From assembly GCA_003244105.1 (NCBI GenBank), contig QHBK01000011.1:12571-56270 (forward strand): DNA of 43,700 nucleotides. Direction: 5' to 3'. The DNA is from Candidatus Eremiobacter antarcticus. GTDB taxonomy: Bacteria; Vulcanimicrobiota; Vulcanimicrobiia; Eremiobacterales; Eremiobacteraceae. Both the position numbers and the translations under genes were made by a program. Below the pieces are notes generated by a model. The model was not told where the DNA came from. It ran no database searches and worked only from the letters and a program-made list of their open reading frames with translations. This document shows positions 1 to 8,727 of the stretch, piece by piece; the first letter of the stretch is position 1, and each line of letters starts with the position of its first letter.

Positions 1-2
1 TG

Positions 3-440
3 TTCGGCAACCCGGAGACGACGAGCGGCGGGCGCGCGCTCAAGTTCTACGCTTCGGTGCGGCTCGATATCCGCAAGCTGGAACAGATCAAGTCCGGCAC
101 CGATATCGTCGGCTCGCGCACTCGAGTGAAAGTTGTCAAGAACAAGGTCGCCCCGCCGTTCCAAATGGCCGAGTTCGACATCATGTACGGGCGCGGAATC
201 AGCCGGACCGGCGACCTCATCGACATCGGGCTCAAACATGAGATCGTCGGCAAGAGCGGTTCGTGGTATACGTATGGGGACACTCGCATCGGACAGGGCC
301 GCGAAAACGCCAAGGCATATCTCGAAGAGCACCCCGAAGTCGCCGAGGAACTGGATCAGAAGATCCGCGGCCTCATCGTCCGCCAGAACGGCGCCGCCGC
401 CGGCAACGGCGCGGCGCGCTACGCGGCAGTCTCCGACTAG
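3..440 (+). CDS. recA: RecA recombinase, 3' part
   Basis: C-terminal about 145 codons of RecA, the ATP-dependent strand-exchange protein of homologous recombination and the SOS response. The reading frame enters from the left edge, so the start and the Walker A motif lie outside the window. Visible family features are the NPETTSGG segment followed by [13 protein letters not shown], the [17 protein letters not shown] region (L2/C-terminal core) and [12 protein letters not shown]. After these comes the usual variable C-terminal domain, here ending in an Ala/Gly-rich tail rather than the acidic tail of E. coli RecA. recX follows 9 bases after the stop, the classic recA-recX arrangement. Confidence 0.97.
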   Translation, partial: FGNPETTSGGRALKFYASVRLDIRKLEQIKSGTDIVGSRTRVKVVKNKVAPPFQMAEFDIMYGRGISRTGDLIDIGLKHEIVGKSGSWYTYGDTRIGQGRENAKAYLEEHPEVAEELDQKIRGLIVRQNGAAAGNGAARYAAVSD

Positions 441-449
441 GCTATCGCG

Positions 450-953
450 TTGCGAAACGCCGAGCGTTCCGAGCAGGGAGCGTTTCAGCCGGCTTTTGCG
501 TCCGCGGTGCGCTTGCTGTCAGGCAAACGTCTCACCAGGGCTCAGCTTGTTCAGAAACTGCGAGATCGCGGCTTCGCTCCCGAGGCTATCGAAGCAGCGG
601 TGAGCCGGTGCGAGGCAAAGCGCTACATCGACGACCGCACGTTTGCGGAGCTGTATGTGAAGAGCGTCCTCGAGCGCAAGCCGGTCGGCCCCATGCGCTT
701 GCTGAGGGATCTGCTCCGATACGGAATCGATCAATCCGTCGCGCGCACGGCGATCGCACAGATCGACGATGATGAGGAACAGCGGATCGAGCGCGCTTTG
801 CGCAAGCTTGAGGCGATGCGGCCGCAAGACCGGTTTGACCAACTGGCCAAACGACTGGAGCGGATGGGCTACGGGCCACCGGCCATCGCCCGGGCCCTGC
901 GGCGCCGATCGGCGTCGGGCATGGCGCTCGATCAACTCGAAGAGCTCACTTGA
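450..953 (+). CDS. recX: RecX regulatory protein
   Basis: 167-residue RecX, the small helical modulator that binds RecA filaments and limits their extension. The sequence has the repeated three-helix pattern of the family: LTRAQLVQKLRDRGF near residues 30-44, then YIDDRTFAELYVKSVL, a central LLRDLLRYGI segment, and a C-terminal repeat ending RMGYGPPAIARAL. The TTG start at 450 is chosen because it lies 9 bases after recA and gives the normal family length; no ATG is available in the right place. Its stop overlaps the TTG start of pgeF (TTGA), so the two are probably translationally coupled. Confidence 0.93.
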   Translation: MRNAERSEQGAFQPAFASAVRLLSGKRLTRAQLVQKLRDRGFAPEAIEAAVSRCEAKRYIDDRTFAELYVKSVLERKPVGPMRLLRDLLRYGIDQSVARTAIAQIDDDEEQRIERALRKLEAMRPQDRFDQLAKRLERMGYGPPAIARALRRRSASGMALDQLEELT

Positions 954-1783
954 CTTCAGGTGCCTCACTGAGCCTACCGCGCGGCCCAGACCTTGGCGGC
1001 GGGTTTTCCCTTTGCGGACCGCCCTCGTGCAGCGCGATTCGTCCGCCGTTCTCTTCGGCCACAAATTTCGTGCCGTTGATGAGCAGTGCAGCGGTTGACG
1101 CGCGCTCGGATGACGGCGTGCGCACATGGCTGGACAGTTGCGGGATCGGCTCTGACGTCGAGCTGTTCCCTGTGAACCAGGTGCACGGCTCGACGGTCAT
1201 CCACGCGGCCGCGTCCCTCACCGAGCCGCCCGCTGATGCGGACGGCCTCTGGACCGAAACTCCATCGAATGCACTCGTGGTGAGGGTCGCCGACTGTGCG
1301 CCGGTTTGGATTCTTGCAGAAGGCGACCGCACCGCCTTCGCGTTGGTTCACGCCGGCTGGAAAGGCGTCGCCGCGGGCATCATCGAGGCAGCGGTTAACG
1401 CGCTTGCGGGCGCAAGCACCCCGGTCACCGGACAGCAAGCACCGGCGCCTTGGAAGTCCGCGGGCAGCCTGACCGCGGCGATTGGCCCGCATCTGCGTCC
1501 ATGCTGTTTTGAAGTCGGGCCCGAGGTGGCAGCTCTGTACGCAAGCGTACCGGGGGCGTTGCAGCCGGCCTCGGCTTTGAGAGCGCAGAGAATGCGACCG
1601 GACGGCGTTTCTCTTGATTTGTCTCGCGCCATCATCGCTCGATTCGAGGGCTGCGGCGTCAGCGCGGAGAGCGTCTCCGTCGCGACTGCCTGCACGCGTT
1701 GTAATCCAGCGCTGCTGCACTCGTATCGTCGCAACGGCGCCGGCGGCCCTCTGATGGCGGCAGTAGGATTGCTGCAGCGATGA
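950..1783 (+). CDS. pgeF: PgeF/YfiH family multicopper-like protein
   Basis: 277-residue member of the YfiH (DUF152, 'polyphenol oxidase') family. Members have been linked to purine nucleoside phosphorylase/adenosine deaminase activity and to peptidoglycan editing (PgeF). Metal-site motifs are present in order: NQVHGSTVI (His), VADCAPVWI (Cys) and LVHAGWKG (His), followed by AIGPHLRPCCFEVG and a C-terminal RNGAGGPLMAAVGL. The length is slightly above the family norm because of an insert near residues 150-165. It starts with TTG overlapping the recX stop and ends with an ATGA overlap into the response regulator gene. Which activity it has here cannot be told from sequence. Confidence 0.9.
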   Translation: MTSGASLSLPRGPDLGGGFSLCGPPSCSAIRPPFSSATNFVPLMSSAAVDARSDDGVRTWLDSCGIGSDVELFPVNQVHGSTVIHAAASLTEPPADADGLWTETPSNALVVRVADCAPVWILAEGDRTAFALVHAGWKGVAAGIIEAAVNALAGASTPVTGQQAPAPWKSAGSLTAAIGPHLRPCCFEVGPEVAALYASVPGALQPASALRAQRMRPDGVSLDLSRAIIARFEGCGVSAESVSVATACTRCNPALLHSYRRNGAGGPLMAAVGLLQR

Positions 1784-2541
1784 CCAACGAGAAGAACGCG
1801 GTTTCCGCCGCCTCGCGTCGAGGGTGCGCGCTCGTCATCGACGATGATCCCGCCATCGCTGAGCTCTTGGGCGATTCGCTGCGCGCTGAGGGTTTTACGG
1901 TGGTGGTCGCCGGCGACGGGTTGGCCGGCTTGCGCCGCGCTCGCGAGCACGGCCCCGACCTCGTCATCGTGGACATCGGCTTGCCCGGCTTGGACGGCTT
2001 CGAAGTGTGCAGGGCGCTGCGAAAGGAAACGCAGGCGCCGATCATTGTCGTCTCCGCGCGCGGCGGCGAAGTCGACACGGTGGTCGGCTTGGAGATGGGC
2101 GCCGACGATTACCTGGGCAAGCCCTTTTCACCACGTGAATTCACTGCGCGCGTTCGTGCGGTGATGCGCCGCAGCGGGATCGCGCCGCCACCGCCGGCGC
2201 AACAGCGGCTCATCGGGAACATCAGCGTCGATGCGGACCGCCGCGAGGTAACGGCGGATGGCAAGGCGGTGCGCCTGAAGCCCCGCGAATTCGATCTGCT
2301 GTGGCTCTTCGCGCGCAATGAGGGTCACGTGTTCACCCGCGACCAGTTGATCGAAGCGGTCTGGGGTTTCGACTTCGAAGGGGATCCACGCACGGTCGAC
2401 GTGCACGTCCGCCGGATCAGGCGGGCCATCGGAGACCCGGCCAGCCGGCCGCGCTACTTGCACACCGTGCACGGTTTGGGATACAAGTTCACAGCGCCGC
2501 AGGACGGTAAGGGTCAAACGCAACCCGTTCAACCGCAATAG
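1780..2541 (+). CDS. OmpR-family response regulator
   Basis: 253-residue two-component response regulator. The receiver domain (about residues 15-130) carries the acidic pocket IDDDP at 20-24, the phosphoacceptor Asp in VIVDIGLPG (D65), the switch Ser in VVSARG (S92) and the conserved Lys in GKPF (K114). A proline-rich linker leads to a C-terminal winged-helix OmpR/PhoB DNA-binding domain ending in VHGLGYKF. It starts with ATGA on the pgeF stop, and the kinase follows 9 bases downstream, so the two almost certainly form a cognate pair. The stimulus and target genes are unknown. Confidence 0.95.
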   Translation: MTNEKNAVSAASRRGCALVIDDDPAIAELLGDSLRAEGFTVVVAGDGLAGLRRAREHGPDLVIVDIGLPGLDGFEVCRALRKETQAPIIVVSARGGEVDTVVGLEMGADDYLGKPFSPREFTARVRAVMRRSGIAPPPPAQQRLIGNISVDADRREVTADGKAVRLKPREFDLLWLFARNEGHVFTRDQLIEAVWGFDFEGDPRTVDVHVRRIRRAIGDPASRPRYLHTVHGLGYKFTAPQDGKGQTQPVQPQ

Positions 2542-2550
2542 GCTGCCGCC

Positions 2551-3741
2551 TTGCGTCGGATCAAGCGCGAGCGCCGCGCCTGGGACTCTCGGCTCCCCGA
2601 GCTCGCTAGCCTCACAGACAAGCTGTGCGCCTTCTCGCGCGCCGGTCGGGCGCTGCCGCTGCTGTTCATCGAATTTTCCAATGCGGGCCCTCGCGCCCAA
2701 CGCAGCGCCGCTCGCTTCGAACGTGCCTGTAGGCAAGCCATCGCAGCGACGCTGAAGGCCGCCGTCGGAACGCAGCTGCGCAAGCACGATCTGGTCGCTT
2801 CAGGCCCTGGCGGTCAGTGGTTCATCGTGCTGCTCACCGGCAGCTCGGCGCGACGGGCGCCGACCGCAGATGCCGACATCGGAGCGGCCGCGGAGCGCTT
2901 GAGGCGCACCGTCCAGCAAGCGGTGAGCCGCCGGGAGGGCGATCAGGCGCGAGCGCCTACACAAGTGCGCGTGCGTTGCGGCTGGAACGTCTTGGAGCCG
3001 GTGGACCTTCACCGTCCGTTGGAAGCGTTGCGTCATGCGATTCGCGGAGCGGCGCTGGTCGGACGAGTCGAGGCGCGGCGCGCCATCATGTTGGCCGCAG
3101 TGACGCACGAATTGCGCACGCCGCTTACCGCCATCATCGGGTTCGCCGAGCGGCTGTGCGAGCCCGAAGCGACGACGGCGCGACAGCGCCTTGCGTACGC
3201 GTCGATCATCGGCGCTGAGGGCCGGCGGCTGCAGCGTCTGAGCGAAGGACTGCTCGACGCTGGGGCTTGGACCGCCGGCGGTTTGCAACTGCGTTTGCAG
3301 CGCTGTGACGTGCGAGCGATCGCCAATACGGCCGTCAGCGCCGTCATCGATCGCGCGCAGAAACGCGACCTGAAGATCGTCATCGAGGGGAATGCCTCCG
3401 CTCAGGTCGACCCCGACCGCCTGCTGCAGATACTGACGAATCTGGTGGACAACGCTTTGCGGCACGGCCCCGAAGGCAGCTGCATCAAGCTGCGGTTAGG
3501 CACGCGGGGAGACCGCTGCTTCATCACCGTGACGGACCAGGGGCGCGGCTTTTCGGTTCGCGCGCGACGCGCGCTCGGGATGCCGTTCGGCGCAACCGCG
3601 GACGGGGGCACCGGCTTGGGGCTTGCCATCTCCAACATCCTGGCCGAAGCGCACGGCGGAGGTTTGGCGCTCGGCGGACGAGGGCGCGGCGGGAGGGTGA
3701 CGGTCAGCCTGCCTGTGCGTCCCATCACCAAACCCTCGTAA
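2551..3741 (+). CDS. Soluble histidine kinase with degenerate GGDEF-like N-terminus
   Basis: 396-residue sensor kinase, probably partner of the preceding regulator. The C-terminal half is a standard transmitter: H-box VTHELRTPLTAIIGF with His186, N-box TNLVDNALRHG (N301), G1 DQGRGF (329-334) and G2 GGTGLGLAI (352-360). No transmembrane segment or signal peptide is visible, so it should be cytoplasmic. The N-terminal 170 residues are not PAS or HAMP. Their layout, LLFIEFSNAG, then a long helix, then RKHDLVASGPGGQWFIVLL, then AERLRRTVQQAV, follows the GGDEF fold with the signature altered to GGQWF. They should therefore lack cyclase activity. The TTG start at 2551 is inferred from frame and spacing. 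Confidence 0.88.
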   Translation: MRRIKRERRAWDSRLPELASLTDKLCAFSRAGRALPLLFIEFSNAGPRAQRSAARFERACRQAIAATLKAAVGTQLRKHDLVASGPGGQWFIVLLTGSSARRAPTADADIGAAAERLRRTVQQAVSRREGDQARAPTQVRVRCGWNVLEPVDLHRPLEALRHAIRGAALVGRVEARRAIMLAAVTHELRTPLTAIIGFAERLCEPEATTARQRLAYASIIGAEGRRLQRLSEGLLDAGAWTAGGLQLRLQRCDVRAIANTAVSAVIDRAQKRDLKIVIEGNASAQVDPDRLLQILTNLVDNALRHGPEGSCIKLRLGTRGDRCFITVTDQGRGFSVRARRALGMPFGATADGGTGLGLAISNILAEAHGGGLALGGRGRGGRVTVSLPVRPITKPS

Positions 3742-3822
3742 CGCCCCCCTGGCGAGCGTTCGGACGTAACAAGTCGGCAGTGAGCCGCCTCATCTCTATT
3801 AGAAGAGAGGCGTTTCACAGCG

Positions 3823-5184
3823 GTGAGTCTCAAAGCAGTTCCCAACGCGTACGTCCGGCCCGCTGCGGCGTTTTGCATCGCCGTCGCCTTCATGTTTATG
3901 GCCCCGCCAAGCGCCAACTCCATGGAACTCGATGCTCTCTCGAAGGCTGCTGCGAAGTATCACGGCGGCTCGCTTGCGAGCGCCGAAGCGTATACGCAAT
4001 GCCTGCTCTCCACGATCCGCAATGACGTGAGCTTCACGCCGGACAAGACGACCTACGTCATCACAGGCGACATCGGGGCGATGTGGCTGCGCGACGCGAG
4101 CGCCCAGATGCGCCCCTACCTTTCGTTCGCCACCGACTCGCAAGTGAAGAGCATGCTTCGTGGCGTCATAGCGCGCGAAGCCAAAAGCATTCTCGTCGAC
4201 CCGTACGCCAATGCCTTCAACCGCGACTATAAGGTCACGGAAGAAAAGTTCGAGCTGGACTCGCTCGCGTACCCGATCGTGTTGACATGGAGTTATTGGA
4301 AGCAGACGAACGACCGCGCGGCGCTCACGCCTGAAGTGAAGGCGGCATTTGAGAAAGCGGCGGGCGTCATGGAGCTCGAACGGGATCACTCGCTGTCGCA
4401 TTACCGTCACGGCGAGCTGCCGAACAGCGGTGCAGGCAGTCCGGTCGGCTACACGGGCATGATCTGGACGGGCTTTCGTCCGAGCGACGATGCTGCCCAG
4501 TATGGCTACAATATCCCTGAGGAGATGTTCGCCGCAGTGGCTTTATCGGAGCTCGCGGACCTCGAGAGCAACGCATGGCATGACAAGGCGATGGCGACTG
4601 AAGTGAGCGCGCTGCGTGACGGCATCGTTCAGGGCATCAACGAATACGCCGTCGTGTACCGCGCGCCCTACGGCTACATGTACGCGTATGAAGTGGACGG
4701 CTTAGGGCACAGCAACGTCATGGACGACGCCAACATCCCGAGCCTCCTCTCCATCCCCTACATCGGTTATGCAGCCGATCCTGCGATCTATCGCAACACC
4801 CGACGCTTCATACTGTCGCCGGATAATCCGTACTATTTCGCCGGCAAGTCCGCGCACGGCATCGGCAGTCCACATACGCCGAAAGGGTATGTGTGGCCGC
4901 TGGCTTTGGTGATGCAAGGTCTCACGTCTGAAAATCCCAAAGAACTCAACGACGTGCTGACGCAACTCAAAGCCTCCGACACCGGCGATCATTTGATGCA
5001 CGAATCGTTCGATTCAAACGACCCCTCGAAATACACTCGCTCGAATTTTGGCTGGGCGTGTTCACTCTTCGCCGAACTGGTGCAGAATCGGGTGATGGGC
5101 ATGTCCTCGCAGTTGCCGCTAGGCAAGGTGGGCTTGAGCTCCAGCACTACCACCGCCGCGATCTTCCACCGCACGGGCAAATAA
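3823..5184 (+). CDS. Secreted GH125 exo-alpha-1,6-mannosidase
   Basis: 453-residue glycoside hydrolase of family 125 (DUF1237), metal-independent inverting exo-alpha-1,6-mannosidases that trim mannans and N-glycans. Family motifs are MWLRDASAQMRPYL (88-100), GFRPSDDAAQYGYNIPEEMF with the candidate acid Asp222/223, NIPSLLSIPYIGY, GIGSPHTP, and MHESFDSND with the candidate base Glu394. The N-terminus (positively charged, then AAAFCIAVAFMFMA, then PSANS) looks like a signal peptide, so the enzyme is probably exported. The GTG at 3823 follows AGAGAGG at 12 bases. That motif can pair with upstream GCC/TCTCT, so the site may be partly folded. A lone mannosidase beside signalling and purine genes is an odd context. 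Confidence 0.9.
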   Translation: MSLKAVPNAYVRPAAAFCIAVAFMFMAPPSANSMELDALSKAAAKYHGGSLASAEAYTQCLLSTIRNDVSFTPDKTTYVITGDIGAMWLRDASAQMRPYLSFATDSQVKSMLRGVIAREAKSILVDPYANAFNRDYKVTEEKFELDSLAYPIVLTWSYWKQTNDRAALTPEVKAAFEKAAGVMELERDHSLSHYRHGELPNSGAGSPVGYTGMIWTGFRPSDDAAQYGYNIPEEMFAAVALSELADLESNAWHDKAMATEVSALRDGIVQGINEYAVVYRAPYGYMYAYEVDGLGHSNVMDDANIPSLLSIPYIGYAADPAIYRNTRRFILSPDNPYYFAGKSAHGIGSPHTPKGYVWPLALVMQGLTSENPKELNDVLTQLKASDTGDHLMHESFDSNDPSKYTRSNFGWACSLFAELVQNRVMGMSSQLPLGKVGLSSSTTTAAIFHRTGK

Positions 5185-5191
5185 CGAGGCC

Positions 5192-6454
5192 GTGCCCGTA
5201 ACCCTTGTCGTCGGAGCCCAATGGGGTGATGAGGGCAAGGGACGAATCATCGATTGGTTGTCCTCATCCGCAAGCGTCGTCGCGCGCTTTGGCGGAGGCG
5301 CAAACGCCGGCCACACCGTCCGTGTCGGTGAACGAACCTACAAACTGCGCATCGTCCCAAGCGGCGTCATCGCCGGTGTAGAACATTGTATTATCGGACC
5401 TGGCACGGTCGTCTCACCTTCCTCACTCATAGCAGAACTGGAAAGCCTGCGAGCGGGCGGCGTTGATGTCTCGCATGTCTGGCTCTCGGACTTGGCGCAT
5501 CTGATCTTGCCCTACCATATCGAGCTTGATGCGTCGTCAGAGCGCAGCTTGGGCGGGGCTGCCTTGGGTACCACGGGAAACGGCATCGGACCAGCGTACG
5601 TCGACCGGGCCGCGCGCACCGGAATCCGAGCCGGTGATCTCGCCGACATGCCGCGTTGTCTTGAGATGTTGGCCGCTCGCACGCAAACGGCGCGCGCCGC
5701 CGGAGCTGCGGTCGATTTGAAAGTTATGACCTCGGATTTGACCCGGCACGCGCAAGCCTTGCTGCCGCACGTGCGCGATACGGTCAGCCTGCTGCACGAC
5801 CAGCTCGAGGCCGGCAAGCGCGTTTTGGCAGAAGGCGCGCAAGGCACGCTGCTCGACGTGAATTTGGGGACCTATCCGTTCGTCACCTCATCCGTCACCG
5901 TGTCGGGAGGAGCATGCACCGGGCTCGGCTTCGGGCCGAAGGAAGTCGAGCATGTTGTCGGGGTGGCCAAAGCCTACTGCACGCGCGTCGGCGCCGGGCC
6001 ATTCCCGAGCGAGCTGAATGATGACACGGGCGAGGCGCTGCGCGAGCGCGGCCTCGAATTCGGCGTCGTGACGGGCCGGCCGCGCCGCTGCGGTTGGCTG
6101 GACTTGGCAGCGTTGCGATACGCCGTCCAGATCAACGGCCTTACACATCTCGCCATGACGAAGCTCGACGTGCTCGACGGCTTTGCGGAGATCTCGGTAG
6201 GCGTGGGCTACGAAGGACAGGACGCGTCAGCGTTTCCATTTGTCCTCGCGCGGGGAGCAAAGCCGCGATACAAGCAGTTGCGCGGTTGGTCCCAACCGAC
6301 CAGCGGCGCACGCGCATGGGAGCAGCTTCCTTCCGCCGCCCGCGACTATGTGGAGTTCGTCGAATCGCACACGCGGACTCCCATCTCGTACGTTTCGGTC
6401 GGACCCGAGCGCTCGCAGATCATCGTGCGCCCGGGTGCTCCACAACTGTCATGA
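5192..6454 (+). CDS. purA: Adenylosuccinate synthetase
   Basis: 420-residue PurA, which joins IMP and aspartate using GTP in the first step from IMP to AMP. Diagnostic motifs are GAQWGDEGKGR (GTP loop with the catalytic Asp and Lys, about 8-18), NAGHTV (His of the active site, about 38-43), TTGNGIGPAYVDR, and the C-terminal VVTGRPRRCGWLDL and TKLDVLDG base-recognition segments. Length is typical. The GTG at 5192, seven bases after the mannosidase stop, puts GAQWGDEG at the expected distance from the N-terminus. Its stop overlaps the next ATG (ATGA). Confidence 0.97.
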   Translation: MPVTLVVGAQWGDEGKGRIIDWLSSSASVVARFGGGANAGHTVRVGERTYKLRIVPSGVIAGVEHCIIGPGTVVSPSSLIAELESLRAGGVDVSHVWLSDLAHLILPYHIELDASSERSLGGAALGTTGNGIGPAYVDRAARTGIRAGDLADMPRCLEMLAARTQTARAAGAAVDLKVMTSDLTRHAQALLPHVRDTVSLLHDQLEAGKRVLAEGAQGTLLDVNLGTYPFVTSSVTVSGGACTGLGFGPKEVEHVVGVAKAYCTRVGAGPFPSELNDDTGEALRERGLEFGVVTGRPRRCGWLDLAALRYAVQINGLTHLAMTKLDVLDGFAEISVGVGYEGQDASAFPFVLARGAKPRYKQLRGWSQPTSGARAWEQLPSAARDYVEFVESHTRTPISYVSVGPERSQIIVRPGAPQLS

Positions 6455-6816
6455 CGCCCGCGGAATCGCGCATGCGACGCCTGCACGAACTTGTGTCCAA
6501 GCTGGAAGAGCGCGAGCAGGCCGCCGTTGCGGCGGCCAGCCTGCGAGCCGATCGCTTGTCGGATTGCCGAGCCGCCGTCATTCGCCAGAACTTGCGGGCA
6601 CGCCGCGCGGTGGGCGAGCAGACGATCTGGATGCACTTCGACTGTGCCTGCTTGTGGGGACATACCGTGTGGGCATCAGGTGTGGCCGGCCGGTTTTCAG
6701 CACTGCACGCAGCCGAGCTGCAGCACGTTTCCGAGCGTGACGTTCACCGCATGCACTGGGCGCGCTGCCGCGTGGGAGTCGAGCGGCGCAGATCGCGCTC
6801 TCGGGCCTCACGATAG
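6451..6816 (+). CDS. Coiled-coil protein, weakly FliJ-like
   Basis: 121-residue ORF translationally coupled to purA by ATGA. The first half (MTPAESRMRRLHELVSKLEE and on to about residue 55) is strongly helical and heptad-like. The second half contains Trp/Cys/His-rich sequence, and the last 15 residues are an Arg-rich run typical of out-of-frame reading in high-GC DNA. The real protein may therefore end or shift frame near 6780. The third codon position is GC-rich through most of it, which supports real coding. A short basic coiled coil just before a FliO-like ORF suggests a FliJ-type export chaperone, but the similarity is only to the general pattern. Function unassigned. Confidence 0.5.
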   Translation: MTPAESRMRRLHELVSKLEEREQAAVAAASLRADRLSDCRAAVIRQNLRARRAVGEQTIWMHFDCACLWGHTVWASGVAGRFSALHAAELQHVSERDVHRMHWARCRVGVERRRSRSRASR

Positions 6817-7058
6817 CCATCGACTACGGAACGCTGTTTGCGCGCCTGCGCGATCGGCTGCGCCGCAAAAGGGGAGTCGATCGAATCCTCCGCGTGACGG
6901 ACGTCCAGCCGCTCAGCCCCACGCTGACGGTCTATGTCATCGATGTCGATCGACATCGGGTCTTGCTGGCCGCCACGCCTCACGCGGTCAGCGTGTGCGC
7001 CCGCTACCCGATTGCGGCGCAGCCGGCTGCGGAGGAACCCTCGCCTCAGACGGTCTAA
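6741..7058 (+). CDS. FliO-like ORF lacking a canonical start
   Basis: Frame open from 6741 to the TAA at 7056-7058. From about 6783 the third codon positions are strongly GC, so this is real coding sequence. The segment DRILRVTDVQPLSPTLTVYV followed by IDVDRHRVLLAATPHAV matches the C-terminal pattern of FliO, the small flagellar or type III export membrane protein (LxVxxxxxLxxxxxVxVVxVxxxxxLLxxTxxxV). There is no ATG, GTG or TTG between the upstream stop (6738) and the conserved part, and no clear transmembrane helix. Either it is joined by frameshift to the upstream coiled-coil ORF, or it is a decayed gene, or the sequence has an indel near 6780. The family call is an inference. Confidence 0.45.
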   Translation, partial: RSPHALGALPRGSRAAQIALSGLTIAIDYGTLFARLRDRLRRKRGVDRILRVTDVQPLSPTLTVYVIDVDRHRVLLAATPHAVSVCARYPIAAQPAAEEPSPQTV

Positions 7059-7103
7059 CTTGTCCAACATGCGTGCTGTGGCCGGTGTCGGTTTGGATAC
7101 GGA

Positions 7104-7292
7104 ATGAAAGCCCGCAGAATCTATCCGCTCTTGTGGGGTGTGGCCTTTCTGGTTTCGGCTTATGGAACATATCAAATCGTCCGTTCGCTGCTCACGACCG
7201 AGCCTGACAATCCGGCGCGCGACCGCATTCGAGCCTTGATCGATGAAGCCGACCAACTCCTCAAAACGCTTGACGAACAGCGGCGGGCCTAG
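7104..7292 (+). CDS. Small single-pass membrane protein
   Basis: 62-residue ORF starting ATG at 7104 with GGA just upstream. Residues 7-27 (YPLLWGVAFLVSAYGTYQIV) form one transmembrane helix preceded by basic residues. The rest, from DNPARDRIRALIDEADQLLK onward, is a charged amphipathic helix likely to be cytoplasmic or to dimerise. No family is recognised. It overlaps the start chosen for the downstream methyltransferase by 50 bases, so one of the two boundaries may be wrong. Its position after a FliO-like ORF would allow an export-apparatus role, but nothing in the sequence proves it. Confidence 0.55.
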   Translation: MKARRIYPLLWGVAFLVSAYGTYQIVRSLLTTEPDNPARDRIRALIDEADQLLKTLDEQRRA

Positions 7293-8727
7293 GCCGGCTG
7301 CGGGCAGACCCCTCCAAAGCGAAACACAGCTCGCCACCGGCAACAACGTCGCCACCCTCGACAGTTTCGGCACCAGCGACAAGCCCGCGGTGGGGCAACG
7401 GCCGGCCGGCGGCATCCGCATAGAAGATCTGCTCGCCAACGGACAAGGCGTCGGCCGCGTGAACGGCATGGTCGCTTTTGTATCGGGCGCGTTGCCCGGC
7501 GAGCACGTCGACGTCGAGATCGACCGAGTCAAGGCGAACTACTTAAGCGCGCGGACCGCCGACATCCGCCAACCTTCGCCGGATCGCGTCGCGTCGGTGT
7601 GCCCGGTGTTCCCCGCTTGCGGCGGCTGTCAGACGCTGCACTTGCGGTACGACGCGCAACTGCGTTGGAAGCGCGACATGGTCGTCGAAGCGCTCGCACG
7701 CATCGCAGGGCTGCGCGACGTCGCGGTCGAGGCTGCGCGGCCTTCGCCCCTCATCGACGGCGCGCGCTATCGCAACAAGGTGACGTTGGTCGCGCGCAGT
7801 GGCCGGCGCGGCGCGGAGATCGGCTTTTATGCGGCGCGTTCCCACCACGTTGTTGGCATACAGGAGTGCCCCGTTTTGCTCCCGCACCTGAATCAGGCGG
7901 TGCGGTCCCTGGCGGAATTCGTCCGCGGCAAACCGGCGCTGCTCGCGAACGTGCAGCATATCATCATCCGCGAGGGGGCAAACATAGAGGGAACGGTCAT
8001 CTGTTTCACAACGGCTCGTGCCCAGCGCGATCTGCCATCGTTTGTGGAAGCCTTGCGCGCGCACATCCCGGGCCTGACGGGCATCGTCAACAGCTACGAT
8101 GTAGCGGGCGAGAATGCGGTTTTCGGCCGGCGCTTCTCCACGTTGTGGGGATCGCCGTACGTGCGCGACGCTGTCTTGGGCGCAACGTTCAGCTTCGGCA
8201 TCGCTTCGTTCTTCCAGATCAACACGGCGGTTTTGGAGCTCATCGGGGCGCACTGCCGGGAGTCGCTGGAGGGAGCCAGACGCGTCGTCGACGTCTACAG
8301 CGGGGTGGGAACGTTCGCGGTCTTGCTCGGGCAGCGCGGTATTTCGGGCAGCGGCGTGGAATCAGCGAAATCGTCGGTCGACGAAGCCGCCGCGAACGCC
8401 GCGTCGAACGGCGTGACTTCGTTCTCTTTCGAGTGCGCTCCGGCCGCCGAAGCGCTCAGCGGCGAGCGCGGGCGCAGCCTCCTGTCGGGCGCAGACGCCG
8501 TCATGCTGGATCCCCCGCGCCGCGGCTGCGACGTGGAGGTCCTGGCCGGCTTGACCGGCGCGAGGGTTCCTCGTGTGCACTATCTATCGTGTGATCCTGC
8601 GACGCTTGCGAGGGACGCCAAAGTGCTGTCGAACAACGGGTACGTCTTGAGCCGAGTGATACCGTTCGACATGTTCCCGCATACCGGCCACGTCGAGGCG
8701 CTGGCGGAGTTCCGTCTCGATGGCTGA
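7243..8727 (+). CDS. TrmA/RlmD-family RNA m5U methyltransferase
   Basis: 494-residue SAM-dependent RNA (uracil-5-)-methyltransferase of the RumA/RlmD/RlmCD type, acting on 23S rRNA or tRNA. A TRAM domain (RIEDLLANGQGVGRVNGMV, about 64-82) is followed by an iron-sulphur site of CPVFPACGGC form (Cys-X5-Cys-X2-Cys) and a fourth Cys in IQECPVLL. Then come the SAM-binding motif VVDVYSGVGTFAVLL, the motif DAVMLDPPRRG, and the nucleophile Cys in HYLSCDPATLARD. The first about 60 residues are low-complexity, so the true start could be later, for example the GTG at 7390. The stop overlaps gatC by 8 bases. Which uridine is modified cannot be read from the sequence. Confidence 0.92.
   Translation: MKPTNSSKRLTNSGGPRPAAGRPLQSETQLATGNNVATLDSFGTSDKPAVGQRPAGGIRIEDLLANGQGVGRVNGMVAFVSGALPGEHVDVEIDRVKANYLSARTADIRQPSPDRVASVCPVFPACGGCQTLHLRYDAQLRWKRDMVVEALARIAGLRDVAVEAARPSPLIDGARYRNKVTLVARSGRRGAEIGFYAARSHHVVGIQECPVLLPHLNQAVRSLAEFVRGKPALLANVQHIIIREGANIEGTVICFTTARAQRDLPSFVEALRAHIPGLTGIVNSYDVAGENAVFGRRFSTLWGSPYVRDAVLGATFSFGIASFFQINTAVLELIGAHCRESLEGARRVVDVYSGVGTFAVLLGQRGISGSGVESAKSSVDEAAANAASNGVTSFSFECAPAAEALSGERGRSLLSGADAVMLDPPRRGCDVEVLAGLTGARVPRVHYLSCDPATLARDAKVLSNNGYVLSRVIPFDMFPHTGHVEALAEFRLDG

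Noticed and set aside
974-1720. Long minus-strand frame opposite pgeF
   Set aside because: Arg/Gly/Ala-rich translation with no family motifs; it mirrors the GC-rich third positions of the plus-strand gene.
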